From: Lutibacter sp. B1
Lineage (GTDB): Bacteria > Bacteroidota > Bacteroidia > Flavobacteriales > Flavobacteriaceae
Reading direction: 5' to 3'
DNA: 64,000 nucleotides
NCBI RefSeq assembly: GCF_012524075.1
Contig: NZ_JAAZUI010000017.1
Coordinates: 22,436 to 86,435 of the forward strand
Within the stretch, counting starts at the first letter, position 1; each line of letters starts with the position of its first letter. Under the pieces are notes generated by a model that had not been told where the DNA came from, made no database searches, and worked only from the letters and a program-made list of their open reading frames with translations. A program made the position numbers and the translations under genes. Positions 24,499 through 33,629 of the stretch are shown here, piece after piece.

Positions 24499-25491
24499 TT
24501 AATTGTTTTCTTTCTTCCTTTCTTCTTTTTTCTTTTGTCTTTCAAGCTTTTTAAAATACTTTCTAAATAAAAAATTATGTTTTAAAGCTTCCAAATCTTC
24601 GTTTAAGCGTATACTGCCTTCTTTAATATTTTTAACAGTTTCATCAATATTATTTACTAAAGTAGAATCGTTTACCAAATAATTTAAAGTTCCTTCTCCA
24701 TTTTTAATATCCAAAGCAATTGCATTATAATTGGCAATTACAGAATCAATATTTTTGCTGGAATTGTTAAGATTGTTAATTACAGATTTCATTTTATTTG
24801 CTGAAATAGAGTCGCTTAAAAAAACTGCGGCTAAACTTTCATCATAATTAATTGATTTAATGATATTGTTCAATTCTTTTATAGTAGTTGAAATCTCTGC
24901 ACTTGATTTATTTAAATTTAAAACAGTTTGTTTTAGGCTTAAAGCCAATTCATTATCAGTAATTAACATTCCTAAAGTTCCTTGTCCTTGATTTATGGCT
25001 GTTGTAATTTTTAGCAAATCGGATGTTAATAATGCAGCATTTTCATTGGTTGTATTTAAAGTAGTAAGTATATCGTTAGTAGTAATTTTACTATAAGACA
25101 TTATGGTATCTCCCGATACTAATAATTCTGATTCTCCTTTTGCAGGTATTATATTAATAATCATGCTTCCAACCAAACCATCGGAACCTATTGTAGCTAC
25201 AGCATTCTTTTTTAGGTGTTTTAAAATTTTATCTTCTAAAACCATATCAACACAAATAGTAGTGTCGTTAATCATAACAATATTTTTTACAGTACCTACA
25301 TTTATACCGGAATATCTAACATTATTACCTAATAATAAACCATTTACATTATTAAAAACAGCGCTTATTTTAAAGGTCTTTCCAAAAATATTTTGTTTGT
25401 TTCCAATAAAATATAAAGCTGTAATTAATAAAACGGTGCTTACAATAACAAATATTCCAAGGTAAAATTTTTGTAAATTAGAGTTTTTCAT
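24499..25491 (-). CDS. MCE/MlaD-family lipid-transport protein
   Basis: A protein of 330 residues from the start at 25491. An in-frame ATG at 25530 would overlap the ATPase gene by 32 bases, while 25491 leaves a seven-base gap. A single N-terminal membrane helix (KFYLGIFVIVSTVLLITALYF) precedes the MCE domain (about 35-120; FNNVNGLLLGNNVRYSGINV then DGLVGSMIINI). The rest is long helix with repeats of NLNNSSKNIDSVI type, and the tail is very rich in Lys and Glu. MCE proteins form hexameric rings that carry phospholipids between membranes. Confidence 0.85.
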   Translation of the reverse strand: MKNSNLQKFYLGIFVIVSTVLLITALYFIGNKQNIFGKTFKISAVFNNVNGLLLGNNVRYSGINVGTVKNIVMINDTTICVDMVLEDKILKHLKKNAVATIGSDGLVGSMIINIIPAKGESELLVSGDTIMSYSKITTNDILTTLNTTNENAALLTSDLLKITTAINQGQGTLGMLITDNELALSLKQTVLNLNKSSAEISTTIKELNNIIKSINYDESLAAVFLSDSISANKMKSVINNLNNSSKNIDSVIANYNAIALDIKNGEGTLNYLVNDSTLVNNIDETVKNIKEGSIRLNEDLEALKHNFLFRKYFKKLERQKKKEERKKENN

Positions 25492-25498
25492 AAGTTTA

Positions 25499-26239
25499 TT
25501 ATTTAAAGAATGCTTGTATTCTTTTATCATTTGAAGAAGATAACTCTTTAAAAGTTCCTTCTTTATAATTTATGCCGTCAATTAATAAAATCATTCTGTC
25601 CGAAATTACTCTGGCACAGTCAATATCATGTGTAATTACTAATGATGAAGTACCGTATTTAAGCTGAATTTCTTTCATTAGTTGAGTAATTTCTTTTGAA
25701 GTTATTGGGTCCAATCCGGTTGTTGGTTCATCATAAATAATAATTTTAGGTTTTAAAATAATGGCTCTTGCAAGCGCAACTCTTCTTTTCATTCCTCCGG
25801 AAAGTTCGTTAGGTATCAAATTTACTGTTTCCGGTAACCCAACACTTTCTAAAGCATCACTTACCAATGTTTCTTTCTCTTTAGCACTTAATTTTTTTTT
25901 GCGTAATGGAAATTCTAAATTTTCACGAACAGTCATAGAATCGTACAAGGCACTACCTTGAAAAAGAAACCCAATTTCAGTTCTCAAATTATCAAGGTCA
26001 TTTCGTTCTAAGTTAACAATATTTTTGTTCATTATTTTAACAATACCGCTGTCTGGCTGCATTAAACCTATCAAACATCTGATCATAACAGATTTTCCAG
26101 ATCCGGATTTCCCCATGATAACTAAACTTTCACCTTTGTTCAATTGCATTGAGAAACCATTAAGCACATGATTATTTATAAAGCTTTTTTTCAAATCTTT
26201 AATTTCAATAATTGGCGATATGTTTGTTGTTTTTTCCAT
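25499..26239 (-). CDS. Mla-type ABC transporter ATPase (MlaF-like)
   Basis: A protein of 246 residues with all ABC motifs: Walker A GKSGSGKS, Q-loop in GFLFQGSALYDSMTVREN, signature LSGGMKRRVALARA, Walker B IIIYDEPTTGLDP and the switch His in VITHD. The GSALYDSMTV and NELSGGM sequences are those of MlaF-type ATPases. It lies two bases after the permease gene and seven before the MCE gene; the three encode the inner-membrane lipid transporter. Confidence 0.9.
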   Translation of the reverse strand: MEKTTNISPIIEIKDLKKSFINNHVLNGFSMQLNKGESLVIMGKSGSGKSVMIRCLIGLMQPDSGIVKIMNKNIVNLERNDLDNLRTEIGFLFQGSALYDSMTVRENLEFPLRKKKLSAKEKETLVSDALESVGLPETVNLIPNELSGGMKRRVALARAIILKPKIIIYDEPTTGLDPITSKEITQLMKEIQLKYGTSSLVITHDIDCARVISDRMILLIDGINYKEGTFKELSSSNDKRIQAFFK

Positions 26240-26241
26240 TA

Positions 26242-27024
26242 TTAAATTTCAAATAAAATATCAGAAACAAATACAGCAATAAAATCAATTATAAAAAGGA
26301 GCATTGAGGTATATACTACTGCCGAATTTGAAGCTTCACCAACGCCAACAGTACCTTTTTCACAATTATAACCTTTAAAGCACCCAACTAAACCAATAGC
26401 AAATCCAAAGAAAAAAGATTTTACAGTAGCAGGAATTATATCTGAAAAATGTAAAGCTTTAAAAACCTTGATAAAATATAACTGAAAGGATACATCTCCT
26501 CTTAAATTTTCAACTAAAGCAGAACCGAATAAAGCGATGGCGTCTCCAAAAATAATGAGTAAAGGAAGCATTAAAGTAGCAGCTAAAATTCGGGTAACCA
26601 CTAAATATTTAAAAGGATTAGTGCCGGATACTTCCATTGCATCAATTTGTTCGGTTACTCTCATTGAACCTAGTTCAGCGCCAATTCCTGAACTTATTTT
26701 GCCCGCACAAATCAGAGCAAAAATAACAGGCCCTAATTCTCTAATAATTGAAATACTAACCATTGACGGCATCCACGATTCTGCACCAAATTTCATTAAA
26801 GTTGGTCTGGTTTGAAGTGAAAAAACCAAACCTAAAATAAAACCGGTTACACCAACTAAAATTAAAGATCGATTTCCCATAGTATAACACTGGCGCAAAA
26901 GTTCTTTAAACTCAAATGGTCTTGTAAAAAACTCTTTAAAAAATCTGCCGGCAAAATAAGCCAGTTCACCTATTTCAATAAAAAAGTTTTTAATCTTGTT
27001 ATAAAATTGAAAGGGTTTCATCAC
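26242..27024 (-). CDS. Mla-type ABC transporter permease (MlaE-like)
   Basis: A protein of 260 residues with five or six membrane helices and the MlaE blocks ISIIRELGPVIFALICAGKI, GAELGSMRVTEQIDAMEVSG and FKGYNCEKGTVGVGEASNSA. It partners the ATPase and the MCE protein downstream to move phospholipids and keep outer-membrane asymmetry. First gene of the operon; a perfect -7 box lies at 27072-27079. Two ATG codons stand at 27024 and 27021; either can be the start. Confidence 0.9.
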   Translation of the reverse strand: MMKPFQFYNKIKNFFIEIGELAYFAGRFFKEFFTRPFEFKELLRQCYTMGNRSLILVGVTGFILGLVFSLQTRPTLMKFGAESWMPSMVSISIIRELGPVIFALICAGKISSGIGAELGSMRVTEQIDAMEVSGTNPFKYLVVTRILAATLMLPLLIIFGDAIALFGSALVENLRGDVSFQLYFIKVFKALHFSDIIPATVKSFFFGFAIGLVGCFKGYNCEKGTVGVGEASNSAVVYTSMLLFIIDFIAVFVSDILFEI

Positions 27025-27071
27025 TATAATTAATATGGAATTAAGCAGTTAAACCAATATAGCTTGCCTAT

Positions 27072-27079
27072 CAAATATA
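27072..27079 (-). promoter_or_regulatory. -7 box TATATTTG for the Mla operon
   Basis: A perfect TAnnTTTG on the minus strand, 48 bases before ATG 27024. Confidence 0.45.
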
Positions 27080-27378
27080 GTGATTTTTATTGTTAAGCTA
27101 AAGAAAGTAAATCATTTAACGTAGTGTTAATTGAATAATTTTAAATAAATTTAATTGAAATTTTAGTTTAAAACTGTTTAAATATACGATTTCATATTTT
27201 TTAAGTTGAATTGATACTACTAACTTTTATATGTAATAATTGATACATTTCTCGATACTATAATAACGTAAATTTAGTATAAATTATTATTAAAATACTG
27301 ATTTACAGATTTTTGCAAAACGTATCGTTCAAGTTTTGTATTGATAGTTTGCAGAGGTGTTTTTTTAAACCTTTTATA

Positions 27379-27392
27379 TAGACTATAGTCTA
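27379..27392. promoter_or_regulatory. 14-bp palindrome TAGACTATAGTCTA, possible operator
   Basis: A perfect inverted repeat 24 bases before the first gene of the PqqD operon. Its placement in the leader or promoter suggests a repressor site; the regulator is unknown. Confidence 0.4.
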
Positions 27393-27415
27393 ATATAAAC
27401 ATAAAATTAGTAGAA

Positions 27416-27652
27416 ATGAGCAAATTAAACTCACTTGCAATTAGTGATAACGGATTCATATTCAAACCATCTACGGGAGAATCGTTTACAACTAATGAAT
27501 TAGGCCTGCATATTATTCATCTTTTAAAAGAGAATAAATCTACAAATGAAATTATTACTGAGATTACCCGAGAGTTTGAGATTGATAAATTAACAGCTTC
27601 ACGCGACTTGGATGAGTTTTTAGACTTGTTAAAGCGTGAGAATATGGTCTAA
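27416..27652 (+). CDS. PqqD-like small protein
   Basis: A protein of 78 residues with the PqqD/RRE-like pattern: a beta hairpin start (LAISDNGFIFKPSTGESFTT), then LNE-like NELGLHIIHLLKENKSTNEI and the winged-helix end with ASRDLDEFLDLLKRENMV. PqqD proteins chaperone peptide substrates in RiPP pathways, or have lost that role. No radical-SAM or PqqC partner is nearby; an ATP-grasp enzyme follows after two bases, which may be the enzyme it serves. First gene of a six-gene operon. Confidence 0.7.
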   Translation: MSKLNSLAISDNGFIFKPSTGESFTTNELGLHIIHLLKENKSTNEIITEITREFEIDKLTASRDLDEFLDLLKRENMV

Positions 27653-27654
27653 TT

Positions 27655-28695
27655 ATGAATAAAAAACTTACAATTGCTGTTACCGGACTTAATAATATTG
27701 ACAGTCCGGGACCCGGAGTTCCTGTAATTAGAGGAATTAAAGATTCTAATTTAGATGTACGAATTATAGGTTTGGCGTACGAGAATTTGGAGCCCGGAAT
27801 TTATATGCCCGGATTGGTAGATAAAACTTATTTAATGCCGTATCCTTCAACAGGAAGCGAAGCTTTTTTAGAGCGTCTTTCGTATATTCATTCTAAAGAA
27901 AAGATCGATGTTGTTATTCCAAATTTTGATTCTGAATTGTATTTATTCATAAAGTTTGATGATGAGTTAAAAAAAATGGGCATTCGTACATTTTTGCCAA
28001 CTTTAGAACAGTTTGAAGAACGCCACAAATCCAACTTACCCGAATTTGCTGAAAAATACGACATTAAAGTACCTGAAAGTATAGCACTTACCAGTATTAA
28101 AGATTTAAACGATTTACCAAAACCTTTAGTTTTTCCGTATTGGATTAAAGGTAAATTTTATGAGGCTTTTAAGGTAACTGATAGCAGTCAGGCAAAATAT
28201 TATTTCAATAAACTATCGGCAAAGTGGGGACTTCCGGTAGTTATTCAACAATCAATTTACGGTACCGAAGTTAATGTTATTGCTTTAGGTGATGGAGAAG
28301 GCAATACTGTTGCAGCAGTTCCTATGCGAAAGCAATATATTACCGATAAAGGCAAAGCATGGGGAGGTATTACTATTGAAGATGAGCGTATGCTTGAAAT
28401 TACAAGGCATATTATAAAATCTACAAAATGGAGAGGAGGAATGGAGCTTGAAATGATTAAGACAGAAGATGGTGAGTATTATCTTATCGAAATAAATCCT
28501 CGTATTCCTGCTTGGGTGTACTTGGCTGTTGGAGCAGGTCAAAATATTCCTGAAATGCTTTGTAAACTTGCTATGGGAGAAACTGTAAAACCGATTAATA
28601 CTTATAAAAATGGAGTAATGTTTATTCGCTATTCTTGGGATTTGATAGGTGATATCAGTGATTTTGAAAAGATTGTAATTTTTGGTGAATTGTAA
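27655..28695 (+). CDS. ATP-grasp ligase-like protein
   Basis: A protein of 346 residues. The N-terminal part is a Rossmann-like pre-ATP-grasp domain (KLTIAVTGLNNIDSPGPGVP, then DVVIPNFDSELYLF). The ATP-grasp core spans about 120-310, with VFPYWIKGKF, the adenine region and the metal-binding ELEMIKTEDGEYYLIEINPR. It resembles carbamoyl-phosphate-synthase-type ATP-grasp proteins, which activate a carboxylate to join it to an amine. The substrate is unknown. Its position between a PqqD-like protein and a decarboxylase suggests amide bond formation on an amino acid or peptide. Confidence 0.75.
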   Translation: MNKKLTIAVTGLNNIDSPGPGVPVIRGIKDSNLDVRIIGLAYENLEPGIYMPGLVDKTYLMPYPSTGSEAFLERLSYIHSKEKIDVVIPNFDSELYLFIKFDDELKKMGIRTFLPTLEQFEERHKSNLPEFAEKYDIKVPESIALTSIKDLNDLPKPLVFPYWIKGKFYEAFKVTDSSQAKYYFNKLSAKWGLPVVIQQSIYGTEVNVIALGDGEGNTVAAVPMRKQYITDKGKAWGGITIEDERMLEITRHIIKSTKWRGGMELEMIKTEDGEYYLIEINPRIPAWVYLAVGAGQNIPEMLCKLAMGETVKPINTYKNGVMFIRYSWDLIGDISDFEKIVIFGEL

Positions 28696-28707
28696 AAACG
28701 TGTAATT

Positions 28708-30075
28708 ATGAATAAAAAAATATATGAGCGTCCAATATTGCGCAAAGTTGTAGAAGGAATGCCAAATAAGTTTGGAAGTATGAAAAGAATACGTCCAATA
28801 AATACGATTGATAATGTTTTAATTGATGATATAATTGATAGCTATGGTTCGCCTGTTTTTATTCTTTCAGAAAAAACAATAAGAGACACATACAAATCGG
28901 CTTACAGGGCATTTTCAAACCGATATCCTAAAGTTCAGTTTGCATGGTCATATAAAACCAACTATTTAGACGCAGTTTGCAGAATTTTTCATAGCGAAGG
29001 TTCTTGGGCCGAAGTGGTTTCTGGTTTTGAATACGAAAAAGCATTGGCAAACCATGTTCCCTGCAATAAAATTATTTTTAACGGACCTGATAAAAGTAAA
29101 AATGATTTAGTAAAGGCCATTCAAAATAAATCGTTAATTCATATTGATCATTTTGATGAATTATATACAATTATTCAATTAACTGATGAGTTAAATGAAC
29201 GTCCGCAAGTTGCCATACGAGTTAATATGGATACCGGCATTTATCCGCAGTGGGACAGGTTTGGTTTTAATTATGAAAACGGAGAGGCGTGGAATGCCAT
29301 TAATCGCATTTTAACCAATTCTAAAATAGATTTAATAGGTTTGCATACTCATATTGGTACATATATAACAGTGTCTAAAGCGTATGCAATTGCTATTGAA
29401 AAATTGGCATCTTTGGCCAATAAAACTTTTGAACGTTTTAAAACAACTATTAAATATATTGATGTTGGAGGAGGTTTTGCTTCACAAAACACATTGCAAG
29501 GAGCCTATTTACCTGCTACCGATACTACACCAAGTTTTGATGATTACGCACATGCCATAACAACAGCACTAACTTCAGTAAACTTCCCAAATAATGAAGT
29601 GCCAACACTAATTTTAGAAACCGGCAGGGCTTTAATTGATGAAGCCGGTTGGTTGGCAGGAACCGTTTTGGCTAATAAACGATTGGCTGACGGACACCGA
29701 GCAATGGTTTTAGATGTTGGTGTAAATATTATGTTTACCGCCTTTTGGTACGATTATGAAATTCATCCTGTAAACGAATCCAGCTTTCAATCAGAGCCAA
29801 CAACTATGTACGGACCGTTATGTATGAATATTGACGTGATTAGAAAAAATATAGATTTTCCATTGTTGAATAAAGATGACAGATTTGTTATAAAAAGAGT
29901 TGGTGCTTATACCATGACTCAGTGGATGCAGTTTATAACCTATCGTCCAAATGTGGTTTTGATTGATGAAAAAGGGAAGTTACATTTAATACGTAAAGGA
30001 GAAGATAAAGAAGTTTTTCGTAAACAAGAAATTGTTCCGAAACACCTTCTTGAAAAGGCAGAATTAAAAAACTAA
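28708..30075 (+). CDS. PLP-dependent decarboxylase, LysA-like fold
   Basis: A protein of 455 residues of the alanine-racemase/diaminopimelate-decarboxylase fold. PLP lysine K83 in AWSYKTNY, GLHTHIGT, DVGGGF for phosphate binding, and ETGRALID. Near the C-terminus, where diaminopimelate decarboxylase has CES-x-D, this protein has GPLCMNIDVI: the Cys and Asp are kept but the Glu-Ser is not, so the substrate probably differs from meso-diaminopimelate. It is unlikely to be the housekeeping lysine gene, given its operon. The product would be a D- or L-amino acid or polyamine-like amine. Confidence 0.75.
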   Translation: MNKKIYERPILRKVVEGMPNKFGSMKRIRPINTIDNVLIDDIIDSYGSPVFILSEKTIRDTYKSAYRAFSNRYPKVQFAWSYKTNYLDAVCRIFHSEGSWAEVVSGFEYEKALANHVPCNKIIFNGPDKSKNDLVKAIQNKSLIHIDHFDELYTIIQLTDELNERPQVAIRVNMDTGIYPQWDRFGFNYENGEAWNAINRILTNSKIDLIGLHTHIGTYITVSKAYAIAIEKLASLANKTFERFKTTIKYIDVGGGFASQNTLQGAYLPATDTTPSFDDYAHAITTALTSVNFPNNEVPTLILETGRALIDEAGWLAGTVLANKRLADGHRAMVLDVGVNIMFTAFWYDYEIHPVNESSFQSEPTTMYGPLCMNIDVIRKNIDFPLLNKDDRFVIKRVGAYTMTQWMQFITYRPNVVLIDEKGKLHLIRKGEDKEVFRKQEIVPKHLLEKAELKN

Positions 30076-30108
30076 TGTTATATCAAAATATTTGGTTAAC
30101 CTAAATAC

Positions 30109-32313
30109 ATGAAAAATAAAGTATTAACAAAGGGTTATTTTATAGTTGAAGCTATTTTAAACAGCTATCCTCAAATTTTTTTCAGTGAAAATAAGCTGTT
30201 GGCGGCTATTTTAATTATAGTAAGTTTTATCAATTGGTGGACCGGCTTAAACGGTTTATTGGCTGTTTTAACTGCTGTAATTTTAGCTGAGGTTTTTGGT
30301 TATTCACCGGAAACTACTCGAAAAGGATTTTTTAGTTTTAATGCTTTATTGGTAGGTTTAGGTGTTGGTACTTATTTTTCGCCGGGTATAGAAGCTTTTT
30401 TTTTGGTTGAAATTGGTGCTGTTGTAGCTTTTTTTACAACCATTTTAATAATGGGCATTTTTACAAAATACGGTTTACCTTTTTTAAGTTTTCCTTTTAT
30501 TTTGTCTATGTGGTTGTTGCTTTTGTCGTTTCAATCATTTACCGATATTAGTTTAAATACAGAGGTTATATATCCTTCAAATATGTTTTTTAAACTTGGA
30601 GGAGGTTGGTTGGTTATTTTGGTTGATGGACTTAACAAATTGTTTTTAAACACGGTTGTAGGTACTTATTTTTTGTCGTTGGGAGCCATTTTTTTTCAAT
30701 TTAATTTATTGGCAGGATTACTTATTGCTATAGGATTATTATTGCATTCAAGAGTGCATTTTCTTTTTTCTGTAGTAGGTTTTTTGATAGCTTTTTGGTT
30801 TTATTCTTTTTTAGGAATTTATACCGGCTCTTTAAATTATACGTATTACGGCTTCAACTTTATTTTGTCGGCAATTGCTATTGGAGGGTATTATTTAATA
30901 CCATCTAGGCAATCATTTTTATGGAGTATTGTTTTAATTCCTGTTTTGGTAGTTACCACTATTGGTTCTGACCGACTGTTTGCATTATTTGAATTGTCGG
31001 TTTTTGCATTGCCTTTCAATTTAATAGTGATTGGAATGTTGTATGCATTTAAAATACGTTATAACCAAATACATCCGCCAATTTTAACTGGAATTCAACA
31101 AAAAAATCCGGAAATTAATGCGTATTTATATCATAGTCAGCCGGTAAAAAAATATGGAGCTTATACCATACCAATAAGATTGCCATTTATGGGTGAATGG
31201 ACAGTAAGTCAGGGTCATAAAGGGGAGCATACTCATAAAGATTTTTTTAAATACGCATGGGATTTTGTTATTAAAGATTCATCTTCAAATAAAGAATATG
31301 CAAATGAAGGAAACTTAACCGGTGATTATTTTTGTTTTGACAAACCCATAGTTGCTCCTGCTCAGGGAACAATAGTTGAAGTAGTTGATACTGTTGATGA
31401 TAATGAAATTGGTATAGCCAATACACTTCAAAATTGGGGTAATACAGTTGTAATTAAACACGAAGAGTATTTGTATTCCAAATTAAGTCATTTAAAAAAA
31501 GGTACTATAAAAGTTTCGGTTGGAGAAGTTGTTACAGAAGGGCAATTTATTGGTAAGTGTGGTAATTCAGGGCGTTCACCATATCCACATCTTCATTTTC
31601 AAATACAATCAACTCAAGCTATAGGCAGCCAAACAATTTTTTGGCCGCTTTTTGAATATTTTAGATCAGATACGTCTCAATTTGAATTTATTCCGAAAGG
31701 AATTCCGAAAGAAAATGAATGTATTGCAAACATTTCAACTTCGCAATTATTGAATGATGCTTTTTTATGGAATCCCGGAGATGAATTTATGTTGTATAAG
31801 TTGGTAAATGAAGAAGAAGAAACTTCTTATTTAATTAGAAATGAGGTTAATGCTTACAATCAGTCCTATTTAAATTGTATAAAAACCGGAGCAAAATTGT
31901 ATTATGAAAATAATGGAAAAACTTTTTCCGCTTTAAATTATGTAGGTTCAAAAAAAAGTCCGCTATTTTATTTTTACAGCTCTTTTTTCAAAGTTATTTT
32001 AAGCGAAAGTTCAAATTTGGTGGTAGAAACACGTTTTCCTATACATCATTTATACAGTTTTCCGTTGCTTACAATTCAAGATTTTTTAGTGCCTTTTGGA
32101 ATATTTTTAAAAGGAAATTACATACTCAAATACAAGGAAATCACACAAATATTTAATCCTTCAGAAATAAATTTGGAATCAGAAATTTTAGGTAAAAAAG
32201 AACAAAAACTTTTTTCAGCAAATATAGTTATTGGTAAAGATAGAAGTATTGAAATGCAATGTAGTTTAAAAAGAAATAATAAAATTAAATTAAGATGGGA
32301 AAAAATAGAATAA
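30109..32313 (+). CDS. Urea-transporter/M23-peptidase fusion protein
   Basis: A protein of 734 residues. Residues 1-325 are a urea-transporter-type channel (about ten helices; family block TRKGFFSFNALLVGLGVG). Residues about 350-525 are an M23 LytM-type metallopeptidase with metal ligands kept: H in GEHTHKDFFKYAWDF with the Asp, and HLHF near 505. The remaining 200 residues are uncharacterised. M23 enzymes cut peptide cross-links in peptidoglycan; UT proteins pass urea or small amides. It overlaps the next gene by 19 bases. Similar fusions exist in Bacteroidota, but their role is not known to me. Confidence 0.75.
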   Translation: MKNKVLTKGYFIVEAILNSYPQIFFSENKLLAAILIIVSFINWWTGLNGLLAVLTAVILAEVFGYSPETTRKGFFSFNALLVGLGVGTYFSPGIEAFFLVEIGAVVAFFTTILIMGIFTKYGLPFLSFPFILSMWLLLLSFQSFTDISLNTEVIYPSNMFFKLGGGWLVILVDGLNKLFLNTVVGTYFLSLGAIFFQFNLLAGLLIAIGLLLHSRVHFLFSVVGFLIAFWFYSFLGIYTGSLNYTYYGFNFILSAIAIGGYYLIPSRQSFLWSIVLIPVLVVTTIGSDRLFALFELSVFALPFNLIVIGMLYAFKIRYNQIHPPILTGIQQKNPEINAYLYHSQPVKKYGAYTIPIRLPFMGEWTVSQGHKGEHTHKDFFKYAWDFVIKDSSSNKEYANEGNLTGDYFCFDKPIVAPAQGTIVEVVDTVDDNEIGIANTLQNWGNTVVIKHEEYLYSKLSHLKKGTIKVSVGEVVTEGQFIGKCGNSGRSPYPHLHFQIQSTQAIGSQTIFWPLFEYFRSDTSQFEFIPKGIPKENECIANISTSQLLNDAFLWNPGDEFMLYKLVNEEEETSYLIRNEVNAYNQSYLNCIKTGAKLYYENNGKTFSALNYVGSKKSPLFYFYSSFFKVILSESSNLVVETRFPIHHLYSFPLLTIQDFLVPFGIFLKGNYILKYKEITQIFNPSEINLESEILGKKEQKLFSANIVIGKDRSIEMQCSLKRNNKIKLRWEKIE

Positions 32314-33629
32314 TAGTATTGTTATTGCTGTTAGTAATTACAGTACATGCACAAGAAACCCAGTTGTCATTTAAACAAGTCGACAGTACATCGTACAGCT
32401 TCTATTTAAAACAAGATTGGAAATCGGTTATAGATTTAGGGAAAAAATCTCAACAAGCCGGAATTGATTTTTATTACCTTAAAGTAAGAATGGGAGTTGC
32501 TTATTTTAAAGTAGAAAAAATGTTAAGTGCCGTTAAAATGTTTGAAGAAGCTTATGCTGTAAACCCAAGTGATATTTTTGTGCAAGAGTATTTATATTGG
32601 GCTTATGTGTATAGCGGATTGAATTTAGAATCACAGTTGTTTTATCAAAAAATGGCACAAACGGTTAAAGATTCCGTAAAATTAAAATTGCCTGTAGTTT
32701 CTGCCATTGATGTTGGATTTGTAGCAACAAATAACAGCGATTATGATGATATGTTGACATCTGTTGGCTATTCTGATGATGGCGAATCACGTTATTTTCC
32801 GGATAAGTATCAGTTATACACTTTAGGTTTAAATCATCCTTTATCAAAAGGAATCAATTTGTATCATAGGGTTACCTATATGCCTATAGAATCCAATTAT
32901 CAACTTAATTCAGCAGGTGAAGTTGAAAATACTTCGTACGAAGGAGAGGAAATAAGATATTATGCTGATGCTACTTTCGCCCTTGGAAATAAGTGGTATT
33001 TAGATATGTATTTAGATTTAATTTTTGGCAGTTACGATGATTTAACCACTCAAACAACAGTTGGAAATGGCAATGGAAACGGAAGTGGAGTTAGATATAA
33101 ATATGATGAAGAAAATTATACCGATTATGTTTTTGGAGCTTCAATTACCAAAGCAATGTATTTTACAAGAAATACAGTAAATGTTTCTTATTCAAATTTA
33201 AATGATGCCGATCAATTTCAGGTCGGTTATACCATTTCAATTTATCCTTTAGGAAGCACTTATTTTGTGCCATTTGCATCGGTACAATATCAAAATGAAA
33301 GTAAAAATTCCAATTCCGATTCTCGTTTTATTTTTTCAGGAGGAATTTCAGCAGGAACAAAAGATTTTAACATCACTGGTTTTGGAAACTTTGGAGATAT
33401 GCATAATTTTAATTCAAACAATGGTTCGTTAATTTACAATCAATCTGCTACAACTACTAATGAATATGGGGCTATATTACAGGTTTATCTAAAAAAAGCC
33501 ATCATTAAAGTTGGATATTCTTATATGGAAATGGAAGATAATTACGTAACGGCAGATTATTTAATTTCTACAAAAAAATACAAATTCAATCAAAATAATA
33601 TAATAGGAGGTATCACATGGAGACTATAA
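32295..33629 (+). CDS. TPR plus outer-membrane barrel protein
   Basis: A protein of 444 residues. Signal peptide (NRIIVLLLLLVITVHAQ), then two or three TPR-like helical repeats (about 30-115; KVEKMLSAVKMFEEAYAVNP), then a 14-to-16-strand barrel to the end (strands such as KQYLYTLGLNH-type, GFGNFGDMHNF, IIGGITWRL). This TPR-barrel plan is that of polymer exporters such as PgaA or BcsC, in shorter form. It starts inside the end of the UT-M23 gene and overlaps the next by 13 bases, so translation is coupled. Confidence 0.7.
   Translation: MGKNRIIVLLLLLVITVHAQETQLSFKQVDSTSYSFYLKQDWKSVIDLGKKSQQAGIDFYYLKVRMGVAYFKVEKMLSAVKMFEEAYAVNPSDIFVQEYLYWAYVYSGLNLESQLFYQKMAQTVKDSVKLKLPVVSAIDVGFVATNNSDYDDMLTSVGYSDDGESRYFPDKYQLYTLGLNHPLSKGINLYHRVTYMPIESNYQLNSAGEVENTSYEGEEIRYYADATFALGNKWYLDMYLDLIFGSYDDLTTQTTVGNGNGNGSGVRYKYDEENYTDYVFGASITKAMYFTRNTVNVSYSNLNDADQFQVGYTISIYPLGSTYFVPFASVQYQNESKNSNSDSRFIFSGGISAGTKDFNITGFGNFGDMHNFNSNNGSLIYNQSATTTNEYGAILQVYLKKAIIKVGYSYMEMEDNYVTADYLISTKKYKFNQNNIIGGITWRL

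Larger units (their letters stand above)
27025..27415. other. Intergenic region between divergent operons
   Basis: 391 bases, very AT-rich. It contains the Mla -7 box (27072-27079) and, near the plus operon, the 14-bp palindrome at 27379-27392. No perfect TAnnTTTG was found for the plus operon; AAGTTTTG (27331-27338) and GATTTTTG (27308-27315) are one mismatch away. I looked for a short peptide gene that could be a precursor for the downstream operon and found none. Confidence 0.45.

Noticed and set aside
28708..30075. Housekeeping lysA (diaminopimelate decarboxylase)
   Set aside because: The CES-x-D motif is replaced by CMNID, and the gene lies within a specialised operon rather than with lysine or cell-wall genes.
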